From Acinetobacter rudis (GTDB lineage Bacteria > Pseudomonadota > Gammaproteobacteria > Pseudomonadales > Moraxellaceae): DNA of 64,000 bases. A model generated the notes under the pieces. That model made no database searches. It was not told the DNA's origin and saw only the letters and a list, made by a program, of their open reading frames with translations. Within the stretch, counting starts at the first letter, position 1. Each line of letters starts with the position of its first letter. Shown piece after piece: positions 1-9,094 of this stretch. The DNA lies in assembly GCF_031157835.1 (NCBI RefSeq), contig NZ_JAVIDR010000011.1, forward strand, positions 35,569-99,568. The letters are read 5' to 3'. A program made the position numbers and the translations under genes.

Positions 1-1856
1 CTCATTACTATCTTTATCACGACCAATTTAAAGTTAGCCTACAACAGAAACCACTTAAGTTAAATTTACCTGCAAGTGTCGACAAAGATGATCCCAACTT
101 TGGTTTAACACGAGTTCATTATAATCACGTCCAAACCCAAATCTCCGTTCAGCCCAATAGCCAATATTTAGTGACTTGGCAAGGCTGTTCAAGTGATGGA
201 CTTTGCTACCCATTACAACGACGGAATATTTCGACAGATGCTGAAGGGCTTTTGGGGCTAAATAACAATAAAAGTCAAAAAACACTGCTTAATAATAGTC
301 AAAGCCAAAATGTCACATTAGAAAATAAGTCTGAAGGGATAAAACAAACTGTCGAATCAACAGCTACAATCACACCCAATAAAGATATTGCACCACTGAC
401 AAAACCAGTTACTGAAACAATAAACTCCTTAAAAGAGCCTGAGCAAGTTGAATCTGGTATTGTTGCAATAGAGAAAAAAACTGAATCTAAACCTGAGTTC
501 ATCCACGCATCCGATATTGCATCTACGCCAAATCAGACAACACAGGTACAAAATCAGCTTTCTCCTGACTCAGATCAACATATAGAAAGCTCAATTCTTC
601 AACTTAATAATGATCAAGGTTTTTTACACCTTCTTTCACCAGATCACTTAACCCTCAATCTCTTAATTTTCTTCTTATTGGGTATTCTCTTAGCCTTTTT
701 ACCTTGTTCTTTACCGTTAATTCCTATCTTATCAGGCATTATCATACAAGAAGCCCGAGGTTACCGCGCAATCATCATTGCCTTAAGCTTTGTATTAAGT
801 ATGGCCATGGTCTATGCCTTAATGGGGGTTTTAGTTGCTGAAATTGGTTATAGCTTTCAGCGTTGGTTTCAAAACCCGATCATTATCGGTGTATTCTCCT
901 TAATTTTTATTGCACTGGCTTTAAATCTTTTTGGACTTTATCAACTGACTTTACCTCGACCTTTACTCGAAAAACTAGACCAACTACAAAGTAAACAGCA
1001 AGGTGGCACCTTAGTTGGTGCTGTAATTATGGGTATTTTATCTGCGCTCATTGTTGGCCCATGCATGAGTGCCCCATTGGCTGGTGCCCTATTATTTGTC
1101 TCCCAAAGTCATGATCCTATTTTGGGCAGTATTTATATGTTTATCTTAGGCTTAGGTATAGGTGTCCCTTTATTTATTGCGAGTGTCTTTGGTGCTAAAT
1201 ATCTACCCAAACCAGGTCTTTGGATGGATCGTATAAAGATTGGTTTTGGCTTTATTATGTTAATGGTGGCGTTATATTTTATTCGCCCAATGTTAGGCAG
1301 TATGTACTATTCCGTAGCATTTGCTCTGCTTTGCCTTAGTTTAGCGATTTATCTATTCAAAATACGAGTTTCAGCCCAGACTAATTTTGCTAAAACTTTC
1401 ATACTATGTATCTCATTACTAAGTATTGCTGCTGCAATATATAATGTGAAATCCTCACTACAAAATTATCAAATAGCACATTCATCTCAAAAATTATTAT
1501 CGTGGCAACACGTCACTACATCTGAACAATTCGAACAAGCACTTCAAATAGCAAAACAACAAGGGAAACCTATTTTGATTGATGTTTATGCTGATTGGTG
1601 TACCGCATGTCAACCTATTGAGAATGAGGTATTGCCACGAACAGATGTACAACAAGCAATGGCTAATTTTACTTTAATCAAATTGGATCTCACCAATAAT
1701 GATCCATCTCAGGCTTCGATTTTAAAACAACGTGAAATTTTAGGTCCGCCAACCCTATTATTTCTCGATAACCAAGCTCAAGAATTACGCCAGTTACGAC
1801 TCACAGGTACATTTAGTGCTAAAAAATTCATCCATCAACTAGAACAAGTAAAATGA
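1..1856 (+). CDS. dsbD: Thiol:disulfide interchange protein DsbD (5'-truncated by window edge)
   Basis: Inner-membrane electron carrier that moves reductant from cytoplasmic thioredoxin to periplasmic DsbC/DsbG and TlpA-type proteins. The reading frame is open to the window edge (codons from base 3), so the signal peptide and start lie outside. The visible N-terminal domain has the nDsbD cysteine pair (CSSDGLC, near base 185). A very long Asn/Thr/Ser/Glu-rich linker of about 140 residues follows, much longer than in E. coli. The transmembrane domain carries the two redox cysteines (LPCSLPLIP near base 700 and GPCMSAPL near 1060). The C-terminal thioredoxin domain has ADWCTACQ near base 1590. 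The stop overlaps the next start by 4 bases, indicating an operon with the two downstream redox genes. Confidence 0.95.
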   Translation, partial: HYYLYHDQFKVSLQQKPLKLNLPASVDKDDPNFGLTRVHYNHVQTQISVQPNSQYLVTWQGCSSDGLCYPLQRRNISTDAEGLLGLNNNKSQKTLLNNSQSQNVTLENKSEGIKQTVESTATITPNKDIAPLTKPVTETINSLKEPEQVESGIVAIEKKTESKPEFIHASDIASTPNQTTQVQNQLSPDSDQHIESSILQLNNDQGFLHLLSPDHLTLNLLIFFLLGILLAFLPCSLPLIPILSGIIIQEARGYRAIIIALSFVLSMAMVYALMGVLVAEIGYSFQRWFQNPIIIGVFSLIFIALALNLFGLYQLTLPRPLLEKLDQLQSKQQGGTLVGAVIMGILSALIVGPCMSAPLAGALLFVSQSHDPILGSIYMFILGLGIGVPLFIASVFGAKYLPKPGLWMDRIKIGFGFIMLMVALYFIRPMLGSMYYSVAFALLCLSLAIYLFKIRVSAQTNFAKTFILCISLLSIAAAIYNVKSSLQNYQIAHSSQKLLSWQHVTTSEQFEQALQIAKQQGKPILIDVYADWCTACQPIENEVLPRTDVQQAMANFTLIKLDLTNNDPSQASILKQREILGPPTLLFLDNQAQELRQLRLTGTFSAKKFIHQLEQVK

Positions 1857-2686
1857 TTAGTGCTCAAGCCATACACCTTGGCCCAATCATGTTACCTTGG
1901 CCATTGGTTATTTTTTCCTTAAGTCTTGTCTTAGCCATTGCGATGGCTAAACAATTTAGTCAGCGTTTTACTGTTTCAGTAGAAAACTGGCATCAATTTA
2001 AAGACAGTATTTGGCAAGCCATTTGGATTGGTCTAATTATAGGTCGAATAGTTTTTGTGAGTATGGATTTAGATTATTATCGTTTACATCCTATCGATAT
2101 TATAAAAATTCAAGACAAGGGCTTTCATTTTATTGCAGCATTACTTGCATCCACTTTATGGATTCTATGGAAGAACTGGAAAAATACCCGTTATGTTTCC
2201 ATAATATTTTTAGTTTGTTGTTTTAGTTTCTCAAGCATTGGCAACTGGGGCTATAAAAAATATCAGCAGCAATACCAACAGTTTCCTCAAATCGAACTGA
2301 TGGATCTTCAGTTAAAGAAACATAGGTTATCAAGTTATATTGGTCAACCCACTGTGATAAATCTTTGGGCAAGCTGGTGCCCCCCTTGTCATCGTGAAAT
2401 GCCCGTACTTGCAATGGCACAGCAACGTCACCCGAATGTTAACTTCGTGATGATTAACCAAGGGGAAGACCCAGCAACAATTATGCAATATTTACAGGAT
2501 AATCAACTTCAATTTAAACACATTTTACTTGATCAAGAAGGACTAAGCGCAGAAAAAACAGGAATGTATGGCTTACCAAGCACGCTATTCTTTAATGCAC
2601 AAGGCCAACTTGTTGATCACCATATGGGTGAAATCAGTCAAAGTGTTTTAGACCAAAAACTTAAAAAAGCTCAAGGAAAATATTGA
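1853..2686 (+). CDS. TlpA-like thioredoxin with N-terminal membrane domain
   Basis: A 277-residue membrane-anchored thiol reductase. The first ~130 residues contain several hydrophobic segments, including GLIIGRIVF, which recalls a shortened Lgt-type membrane domain. The C-terminal ~140 residues form a TlpA/ResA thioredoxin fold with the active site WASWCPPCH and the cis-Pro loop GLPSTLFF. It is probably reduced by the upstream DsbD and acts on periplasmic thiols. The start is the ATGA overlap with dsbD, and its stop overlaps the dsbG start, so the three genes look co-transcribed. The substrate is not evident from sequence. Confidence 0.85.
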   Translation: MISAQAIHLGPIMLPWPLVIFSLSLVLAIAMAKQFSQRFTVSVENWHQFKDSIWQAIWIGLIIGRIVFVSMDLDYYRLHPIDIIKIQDKGFHFIAALLASTLWILWKNWKNTRYVSIIFLVCCFSFSSIGNWGYKKYQQQYQQFPQIELMDLQLKKHRLSSYIGQPTVINLWASWCPPCHREMPVLAMAQQRHPNVNFVMINQGEDPATIMQYLQDNQLQFKHILLDQEGLSAEKTGMYGLPSTLFFNAQGQLVDHHMGEISQSVLDQKLKKAQGKY

Positions 2687-3441
2687 TGCAAAAACTTAAA
2701 TGTCTAGCTCTTGCCACACTAGGATTGTCTATTAGTCTTGCTAGCTGTGCCAAAACAGAACAAACAAGTACTTTAAAGCAACAGTTAGAAAAACAGGGCT
2801 ATAATTTTGTGAAACAAATCGATGCTCCTGAAGGATTAATTGGTTGGAGTGGTTTTAAAGATGAGTACCCATCTACAGTTTTTATCTCTAAAGATCAAAA
2901 ATATTATATAGTGGGTGATTTATTTAATGCTCAAAATACAAACCTTACAGAAGAAGCGATTAATACTCATGTAAAAGGAGCTGTATTAGAACAAATTTGG
3001 AAAAGTTTGGAGCAAACGACTTGGATTCAAGATGGTAAAAAAGATGCCCCAAAAATTGTATACGTCTTTACAGATGTCAACTGTCCTTATTGCCATTCAT
3101 TTTGGCAAAAAGCACGCCCTTGGGTAGATTCTGGTAAAGTGCAGCTTCGCCATATTATGGTTGGGGTAATCAGAGAAAATTCAAAAGCCCAGGCTGCAAC
3201 AATCTTATCTAGCAATAATCCCGAAGAAATATTTAAACAATTTAATCTAAACAATGGAAAAAATAAAATTAAGGATATGACCAATATTCCCAAAATTTTA
3301 TCAGATAAGCTCGACAATAATGCTGAGACCATGGAGAAATATGGTTTCTATGCTACTCCAGCAATTGTTTGGAAAAATGCCAAAGGTGAAATTGAGAGTC
3401 AACAAGGCATGCCAAAAGATTTACAGGCTATTTTAGATTAA
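2686..3441 (+). CDS. dsbG: DsbG/DsbC-type disulfide isomerase, predicted lipoprotein
   Basis: Periplasmic thiol:disulfide isomerase or sulfenic-acid reductase of about 251 residues. The N-terminus is a lipoprotein signal with lipobox LASC, unusual because the classical E. coli enzyme is soluble. The redox motif is NCPYCH, a CPYC centre as in DsbG rather than CGYC of DsbC. The cis-Pro loop is YATPAIVW. I chose the ATG at 2686 that overlaps the previous stop (TGATG); a TTG sits one codon upstream. Its position directly after dsbD fits DsbD as its reductant. Confidence 0.88.
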   Translation: MQKLKCLALATLGLSISLASCAKTEQTSTLKQQLEKQGYNFVKQIDAPEGLIGWSGFKDEYPSTVFISKDQKYYIVGDLFNAQNTNLTEEAINTHVKGAVLEQIWKSLEQTTWIQDGKKDAPKIVYVFTDVNCPYCHSFWQKARPWVDSGKVQLRHIMVGVIRENSKAQAATILSSNNPEEIFKQFNLNNGKNKIKDMTNIPKILSDKLDNNAETMEKYGFYATPAIVWKNAKGEIESQQGMPKDLQAILD

Positions 3442-3452
3442 ACTTCTATAGC

Positions 3453-3484
3453 ACCACTCAAGATCATCCTTGGTCTTGAGTGGT
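3453..3484. terminator. Hairpin between convergent dsbG and blh
   Basis: Perfect 11-bp inverted repeat (ACCACTCAAGA at 3453-3463 and its complement at 3474-3484) between two convergent genes; the 3' end of the blh reading frame runs into it. There is no strong T tract on either side, so efficiency is uncertain. Confidence 0.5.
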
Positions 3485-4354
3485 ATTAAAGTAATTTAAT
3501 GGTAGTCGTAAATAACGAATACCATTTGATTCTAGCGTAGGCAATTTACCCGCATCCATATTGACTTGAATTGCCGCTAAAATTAATTTTGGCATCTTTA
3601 AGCTTTTATCACGTTGCTCACGCATAGCAACAAAATTCTGCTTATTGATACCTAAATGAATATGAACATTTTTATTTTTTTGCTCCGCAATACTGGTTTG
3701 GCATTGGTAATGTTGACGTGACGTAGGTAAATAGTCATGGCATAAAAAAACTCGAGTATCATCAGGTAATTGATAAAGTTTTTGTACTGAATCAAATAAC
3801 TGCTCCGCACTACCATTTGGAAAATCACAACGTGCCGTACCATAATCAGGCATAAATAAAGTATCACCAACAAATACCGCATCTCCAACAACATAGCTTA
3901 AGCATGCTGGTGTATGCCCAAGTGTTGCAATATTATAAGCATCGAGTTGACCTATTTTAAATTGTTCTCCTTCAGCAAATAAATAATCAAAAGATGGATG
4001 TGCTGTAAAATACTCACCATCAAAATGATAAATTGGACCAAATGTGCGTTGTACAAGAGATATCTTTTCACTCATGGCAACACATCCACCAAGATGTTGT
4101 TTTATATATTGCGCTGCACTTAAATGATCTGCATGTACATGTGTCTCCAAAATCCACTGTACATTTAGATGATGTTGCTGCACGTAAGTTATTATTCGAT
4201 CCGCCTGTTTAGTGCCCGTGGTCGCACTGACACTATCAAAGTCTAATACACTATCTATAATTGCACATTGCTTTGTTGCCGGATCACTCACTACATAACT
4301 ATAGGTATTTGTTGTCACATCAAAGAAAGATTCAATTATTGGTTTTTGTTTCAT
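3464..4354 (-). CDS. blh: Persulfide dioxygenase / Blh-type MBL-fold sulfur hydrolase
   Basis: Metallo-beta-lactamase-fold enzyme, predicted to oxidise glutathione persulfide (ETHE1/Blh family) in sulfide detoxification. Zn/Fe ligands are visible: THVHADH (HxHxDH), GHTPACLSY, the Asp in FVGDTLF, and HDYLP. The family segment DYGTARCDFPNGS is also present. The chosen ATG at 4354 is one base after the stop of the upstream permease gene and has GGAG nine bases upstream; an in-frame start at 4369 would overlap that gene. With the two YeeE-like genes and the divergent ArsR sensor this matches the known bigR/blh operons. Confidence 0.88.
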   Translation of the reverse strand: MKQKPIIESFFDVTTNTYSYVVSDPATKQCAIIDSVLDFDSVSATTGTKQADRIITYVQQHHLNVQWILETHVHADHLSAAQYIKQHLGGCVAMSEKISLVQRTFGPIYHFDGEYFTAHPSFDYLFAEGEQFKIGQLDAYNIATLGHTPACLSYVVGDAVFVGDTLFMPDYGTARCDFPNGSAEQLFDSVQKLYQLPDDTRVFLCHDYLPTSRQHYQCQTSIAEQKNKNVHIHLGINKQNFVAMREQRDKSLKMPKLILAAIQVNMDAGKLPTLESNGIRYLRLPLNYFNTTQDQG

Positions 4355-4355
4355 T

Positions 4356-4811
4356 TTACGCTGCTCCACTTATTTTTCGTTGTAACCAAATACCCCCACT
4401 CATTGCGAGTAGAAAATAAAAAGCTTCAATATGACCCAATCCAAGTAAAGCAAAACTAGGTCCAGGACAAATGCCAGCGATGGCCCACCCTATACCAAAA
4501 ATTACAGCGCCAATAATCAATTTATAATCTATTTGTTTTTGCGTAGGTAAATTTATAACTTGTCCTGAAAGCGTATATGGTTTGCGAATTGCGCGCTGCA
4601 TAGGTATAAATACCACCATAATCGCACCTAGCATAACAAAAATTAAACTTGCATCCCACTGTCCTGTAACATCTAAAAAACCAATAATTTTAACTGGATT
4701 TGCTAGACCTGATATGATTAAACCCAATGCAAACAATGCGCCAAAAAATACAGCCATTACAGCATTCAATAAACTGTTTTCAGTGTTCTGTGTGGTACTT
4801 TCTTTCATCAT
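4356..4811 (-). CDS. YeeE/YedE-family permease half (DUF6691-like)
   Basis: About 151 residues with four hydrophobic segments and the signature GICPGPSFALLGLG, which carries the cysteine typical of YeeE/YedE thiosulfate or sulfur transporters. Each YeeE/YedE half is about 140 residues, so this gene and the preceding one look like the two halves of a full-length transporter encoded separately, as in many bigR-type operons. The start at 4811 overlaps the upstream stop (ATGA) and has GGGGA four bases before it; longer in-frame starts would lie inside the upstream gene. Confidence 0.82.
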   Translation of the reverse strand: MMKESTTQNTENSLLNAVMAVFFGALFALGLIISGLANPVKIIGFLDVTGQWDASLIFVMLGAIMVVFIPMQRAIRKPYTLSGQVINLPTQKQIDYKLIIGAVIFGIGWAIAGICPGPSFALLGLGHIEAFYFLLAMSGGIWLQRKISGAA

Positions 4812-5227
4812 AAAATCCCCCATACATGACGAGTGAGCCAAACTGTGAGCATGGCAGCTGCCATAAAACAAGCTGTAGCAACAAAGGAACGTTTTGATAA
4901 ACGGCTTATACCGCAAATCCCGTGACCACTAGTACAACCTGATCCCATGCTTGTTCCGAAGCCGACCAATATTCCTGCAAGAATAAATAACCATGGCTCC
5001 TGTACCACAAAATCAATATTGGGTCGTTGCCAAAAACCATAAAGCGCAGCTGATAAAATCATGCCCAATAAAAACCATTTCGCTGGACTTCGTACAAAAG
5101 TTTTTTTATTTAATACCTGAGTGAGCATACCGCTTATTCCAGCAATACGTCCGTGTACATATAAGTACCCTACAGTGGCAATGCCTAATAACATGCCACC
5201 CAACCACGCCACAATATATTCATGCAT
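4808..5227 (-). CDS. YeeE/YedE-family permease half
   Basis: A 139-residue membrane protein with the conserved motif GSGCTSGHGICGISRLS, which holds the family cysteines thought to relay sulfur species through the pore. It is first in the minus-strand operon permease A - permease B - blh and is read from the same intergenic region as the divergent ArsR gene. It probably exports or imports sulfur-containing anions during persulfide stress. The exact substrate is inference from family and context. Confidence 0.82.
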   Translation of the reverse strand: MHEYIVAWLGGMLLGIATVGYLYVHGRIAGISGMLTQVLNKKTFVRSPAKWFLLGMILSAALYGFWQRPNIDFVVQEPWLFILAGILVGFGTSMGSGCTSGHGICGISRLSKRSFVATACFMAAAMLTVWLTRHVWGIL

Positions 5228-5279
5228 GAATAATTACCTCTAACTTCAAAATGCCAGTTACAATATACTTTTTTATAAT

Positions 5280-5291
5280 ATATAATTATAT
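5280..5291. promoter_or_regulatory. Candidate operator for the BigR-like repressor
   Basis: A perfect 12-bp AT palindrome (ATATAATTATAT) inside a longer imperfect AT-rich inverted repeat, placed in the 95-bp gap between the divergent permease operon and arsR gene. ArsR/BigR-type repressors bind AT-rich palindromes overlapping such promoters. Assignment rests on position and symmetry only. Confidence 0.5.
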
Positions 5292-5322
5292 TAATTATTC
5301 AAGCCTATTTTAGAGATGATTT

Positions 5323-5625
5323 ATGCCAAGTTCTTTTTCAATTGATTTTAGTCAGGTTGACTACGTTGCACAGCAGCTCAAGGTTTTATCAAATCCAGAT
5401 CGTTTAAAAATTTTATGTGTACTAAAAGATGGTGAAATACATGTGCAGCAAATCGAAACACTTACTAATATTCAGCAACCAACTTTATCACAACAACTTA
5501 CATTACTGCGTAGAGCCAAATTAGTGACAACTAGACGGGATGGAAAACAGATTTTTTATTCAATAGCAGAGCCCAAAGTTTTGCTACTGATGCAGCAACT
5601 CTATCAACTGTATTGCCAAAATTAA
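5323..5625 (+). CDS. bigR: BigR/SqrR-type persulfide-sensing ArsR repressor
   Basis: A 100-residue winged-helix ArsR-family regulator. The recognition region is QPTLSQQLTLLRRAKLV. It contains exactly two cysteines, C32 and C98. Their spacing of 66 residues equals that of the regulatory pair in characterised BigR/SqrR sensors, where persulfides form a di- or tetrasulfide link that releases DNA. It lacks the CxC metal-binding motif of arsenite or cadmium sensors. It is divergent from the permease-blh operon, which it presumably represses together with itself. Confidence 0.85.
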   Translation: MPSSFSIDFSQVDYVAQQLKVLSNPDRLKILCVLKDGEIHVQQIETLTNIQQPTLSQQLTLLRRAKLVTTRRDGKQIFYSIAEPKVLLLMQQLYQLYCQN

Positions 5626-5700
5626 GAGATTTTCAATGATCGAACATTCCTGAACGAACAATGTATAATGGCATCAGCTTTATATAAATGGTCTATGTGC

Positions 5701-6879
5701 ATGTCTATTCAAATCTTAAATAAACAATTAGATGAAAGTCAGCACTGTCCTCTTTGCCAAGCTTCAATGTACTTTATTGATGCAGAGCAATTTGAAAAAG
5801 AGTTTAACTTTTATCAATGTAGCCATTGTTCACATCAAGTATTTAATGACGGGCACCATAATTGCCATTGTGAACATTGCCAAAATACGCGTAAGAAACT
5901 AATTAAGGCAACGCGTTTACAAGAACAGCGTTTTAAAGATAATAAAACAGATCTGGTCATTAAGGATTTAAACCAACTTAGCTTCTTACAGCAATTATTT
6001 CTGCTCTCACTCATTGATAACATCGTGCAAGAAGATAAAAGTTATAATGAATACATAGACTGGAATAATATTAAATACCACCATATTACCCCAAACTTTC
6101 AATTTCAAAATTCTCTGTTACAACAGCTCATTAAAGAAGGTGTATTAATAGAACATGATCCAAATGCAAAAACAGAACAAATATTAGGCTCAGGACAATA
6201 CCATATTCAACTTCGAATCGATGGTTATACAGAACCAAGTCTGTACAGTATTTGTCAACAACTGCGTTTGCGCTTTTTTGAAAATCTTTCTCGCGGCGTA
6301 CCATTTAAAACTGCCGATCAAGTAAAAGATACGTTATATCTAGTGTTATATCATGAGATCGTACAATTTATGCAGTTGTATTGTCGAACTTGGGGTATCC
6401 AAATTTCTGGTAATCGTGGTTTACAAAGTTATTGCTATCATTTAATGGAACATCTAGCTGTAGGGCAAATTTACTATCTTATTCAAAATGCTCTTGAATA
6501 TCTCTATCAGCAAAAAGCTTTACATGTCCGCAATGAGAATTTCATCAACACGAATATTTTAAAGAAAACATTGATGCAATATCGTCAACGTAGCGTAGAT
6601 GAAAAATGGGAAACACCCACTTTACCACGACCACATAATCTAGTTTTAAGTAACATGAGTAATATCCTCTTTTACCGTTTTCTAGATTATGACGAGCACA
6701 TCTTTATTCAACCCGTATGGCGTAGTTGGAAAAAGATTGCTCCTCGGCTAAATTTTTATTCAGATAAACGTTGCATGCACTGTGGTTCACATGATCTTAA
6801 AGTTGACTATGATGCCGCTACCTATGTTTCCTTGAGTTGTCAAAAATGCAAACATCAAGATCACTACTTTATCCGCTGA
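5701..6879 (+). CDS. Unknown protein with zinc-ribbon clusters at both ends
   Basis: I do not recognise this roughly 392-residue protein. The N-terminus has three CxxC pairs (CPLC, CSHC and CEHC with a nearby CH), and the last 40 residues have a second ribbon (CMHCGS and CQKC). The middle ~280 residues are helical, Gln/Leu/Tyr-rich and have no motif I can name. It looks cytosolic. Start is uncertain: ATG 5701 is chosen because a TATAAT box at 5664-5669 would overlap the more upstream ATG at 5668. It stands alone between the sulfide-response locus and thiM. Confidence 0.7.
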   Translation: MSIQILNKQLDESQHCPLCQASMYFIDAEQFEKEFNFYQCSHCSHQVFNDGHHNCHCEHCQNTRKKLIKATRLQEQRFKDNKTDLVIKDLNQLSFLQQLFLLSLIDNIVQEDKSYNEYIDWNNIKYHHITPNFQFQNSLLQQLIKEGVLIEHDPNAKTEQILGSGQYHIQLRIDGYTEPSLYSICQQLRLRFFENLSRGVPFKTADQVKDTLYLVLYHEIVQFMQLYCRTWGIQISGNRGLQSYCYHLMEHLAVGQIYYLIQNALEYLYQQKALHVRNENFINTNILKKTLMQYRQRSVDEKWETPTLPRPHNLVLSNMSNILFYRFLDYDEHIFIQPVWRSWKKIAPRLNFYSDKRCMHCGSHDLKVDYDAATYVSLSCQKCKHQDHYFIR

Positions 6880-7000
6880 GTGAATAATAAATTCAGATTG
6901 GATCAAATATTAGATGTTGATTGCATAGATCAGAGACTTTACCAATACCTATAAATACGGCTAACCTTATCCTATTCACTTCAGCCTATTGGATGACCCA

Positions 7001-7876
7001 ATGCAACACACTCAACAACATTGTTTTGACAACATAAACCAATGTACTGTTACAGATCAATTCTTCATTGAACAAGTCATTCAAGCTTGGCAAGCTCTAC
7101 AGCAACAAAATCCCTTAGTACAATGTATTACCAATAGCGTTGCTGCCAACTATGTTGCTAATCTTCTTTTGGCAGCAGGTGCCTCACCAGCAATGATAGA
7201 TAATCCGCACGAATCTGCGGCATTTGCTCAAATTGCAGGAGGATTAAATATTAATCTGGGTACTCCAACAAGTGAGCAAATTGCTGCAATGCAGCTTGCA
7301 GCCCAAGCAGCACAACGGAGTCATACACCATGGGTGCTTGATCCTGTAGGCTATGGTGCCCTGCTACATTGGCGTAGTGAAACTGTTGATCAGCTACTAC
7401 AGTATAGTCCTCATATCATTCGAGGTAATGCTTCAGAAATTAGTACATTAGCTGGCACAGTAATACAAAATAAAGGCGTAGACTCCACTTTATCTAGTCA
7501 GATAGCCGCAGCACATGCTCGACCATTACTCCAGTCTACCGCCTGCATTGCGATTTCAGGAGCTTCAGATTTTATTGTTTCTCGCCAATTTGATGCCTTA
7601 ATTGAGATACAAGGTGGTCATGTAAACCAAACAAAAATTACAGCTAATGGCTGTGCATTAGGCGCTTTATGTGCTGCCTATAGCGCCGTTAGTACTAATG
7701 CAACCATTGCAGCTGTTACAGGACATATTCATTTTGCAATTGCCGCGCAACTCGCCTATAAGAAAGCTCCACAAATAGGTAGTTTCCATGCTGAATTTTT
7801 AAACCAAATAGAATCACTTGATGCGAACCATATTGAGCAATATGCTTGTATAAAATTTCTACGCCATTCATCATAA
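7001..7876 (+). CDS. thiM: Hydroxyethylthiazole kinase
   Basis: Salvage kinase phosphorylating 4-methyl-5-(2-hydroxyethyl)thiazole for thiamine synthesis. Family motifs in order: QCITNSVAANYVAN, the substrate loop GASPAMIDNPHE, NINLGTP, WVLDPVGYGA and IIRGNASEI. The nucleotide/catalytic loop reads TANGCALGAL, where the usual form is TGTGCxLxA: the cysteine is kept but two flanking positions differ. I use ATG 7001; a TTG lies 12 bases upstream. No TPP riboswitch is visible in the 120 bases before it and no thiE or thiD is adjacent. Confidence 0.9.
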   Translation: MQHTQQHCFDNINQCTVTDQFFIEQVIQAWQALQQQNPLVQCITNSVAANYVANLLLAAGASPAMIDNPHESAAFAQIAGGLNINLGTPTSEQIAAMQLAAQAAQRSHTPWVLDPVGYGALLHWRSETVDQLLQYSPHIIRGNASEISTLAGTVIQNKGVDSTLSSQIAAAHARPLLQSTACIAISGASDFIVSRQFDALIEIQGGHVNQTKITANGCALGALCAAYSAVSTNATIAAVTGHIHFAIAAQLAYKKAPQIGSFHAEFLNQIESLDANHIEQYACIKFLRHSS

Positions 7877-7935
7877 GGTCAGCTATACTGGCATCATCTT
7901 ATTCTGCAAATCAATATTAATGGAATACTGCTCAT

Positions 7936-8547
7936 ATGCTCATGCAATTTTTTAATGAAACAAACCTGATGCCGTTTCATATGAGCGTATTAATGCTGAT
8001 TTTGCTCAGCCTTGCTGAAACTATAGGCTATTATATTCACCTCAGACCGAGTTCTTTATTAAAGAAAATATCTCCACAATGGTTAAAACGCTCACCATTT
8101 ATACAGGTGAAATTTTCTAAAATCTCAATCTTTGTCTTCTTGTTAATTAACTTTAGTTTTGCAGGCTACTTTTTACAGCTAGCTATCTTCGCAAGTCGCC
8201 AAGAGTTTGCACCATGGTTTTACGTTATTGTGCCTGCACTAATTATGGCCATCTTTTTTACAGTCTTTATGATTCACTGTCTTGATCAGGTCATTAAGCC
8301 GCAGTACACACCAACTGCTATTAACTTAATTGGTCGTTTAGCAACCATTTCTAGCGGCAATGCCCGTCCTGGATTTTCAGCTCAAGCTCGTGTAATTGAT
8401 GAATATGGCCAGCTACACTATATTCAGGTCGAACCTGAATTTGGGGAGTTAGAATTACAATCTCAGATTATCTTAATTCGTTTCAATAAATCACATTATG
8501 TTGCTAAAACAATCTCAGCAAATAATCATCTATTTCATGCTGAATAA
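7936..8547 (+). CDS. YqiJ-like inner-membrane protein with OB-fold domain
   Basis: A 203-residue membrane protein with three hydrophobic segments in the first 115 residues and a C-terminal soluble beta domain containing RLATISSGNARPGFSAQARVIDEYGQLHYIQV, shown here by its shorter key parts GNARPGF and AQARV. This is the YqiJ/NfeD-like OB-fold arrangement usually paired with a flotillin (yqiK). No flotillin gene follows here; the next gene is convergent. Function is probably membrane or envelope organisation. Confidence 0.65.
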   Translation: MLMQFFNETNLMPFHMSVLMLILLSLAETIGYYIHLRPSSLLKKISPQWLKRSPFIQVKFSKISIFVFLLINFSFAGYFLQLAIFASRQEFAPWFYVIVPALIMAIFFTVFMIHCLDQVIKPQYTPTAINLIGRLATISSGNARPGFSAQARVIDEYGQLHYIQVEPEFGELELQSQIILIRFNKSHYVAKTISANNHLFHAE

Positions 8548-8592
8548 TCATCTAGAGTTCATATTGCAAAATACACGGTCAAAGCAGATATA

Positions 8593-9060
8593 TTACCAAC
8601 GGTACTTATCCCAATTTTCAGGATTAGCCCAATATTTAGCATTTAGCCAATCTGGAACATGTTTATAATTCAGAATATTAAATAGCCATATACATTGTTG
8701 TTCAGCTAACTGGTAATCAAATAACTGCTGAAAACCCAAAGCACGCATTAATTTTTCATCTGCCTTATTCGCACAAATCACAATACGTTTAGCCCATAAA
8801 TCACGCAATTTCACAATTAGCTGTGTCTTTTGCTGGGAACTAAACTGTAACAAGTCAGAGTCATTTAATTGCACAAGGGCAATATCATATCGTTGTTGAA
8901 AAGGCAGATTTAAAAATGCAGATGCGTTAAAATGGCTAAATTGAATGTTCAAATCTGATGAATCATTCGCCAAATTTAATCCAATGGAAATTGCAGTCTG
9001 AATCGGCTGTTGTTGTGCTAAATCGTCTAGCATCAAAGTGATGACATTTTGCTCAGCCAT
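8593..9060 (-). CDS. DUF6231-family protein
   Basis: About 155 residues, cytosolic, with a Rossmann-like pattern: a YDIALVQLN strand, then RIVICAN, then a C-terminal WANPENWDKYRW tail. I recognise it as the conserved Acinetobacter DUF6231 family, of unknown function. The start at 9060 (MAEQN) is preferred because the longer frame would run deep into the divergent DUF2797 gene, only 34 bases away. Confidence 0.7.
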   Translation of the reverse strand: MAEQNVITLMLDDLAQQQPIQTAISIGLNLANDSSDLNIQFSHFNASAFLNLPFQQRYDIALVQLNDSDLLQFSSQQKTQLIVKLRDLWAKRIVICANKADEKLMRALGFQQLFDYQLAEQQCIWLFNILNYKHVPDWLNAKYWANPENWDKYRW

Positions 9061-9094
9061 GACTGTACCTTTTATATCGAGTGAGAAATTAGCA

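Noticed and set aside
6880..7000. Possible TPP riboswitch upstream of thiM
   Set aside because: None of the conserved thi-box segments (CTGAGA, ACCT..GAACCTGAT) is present in the 120-base leader.
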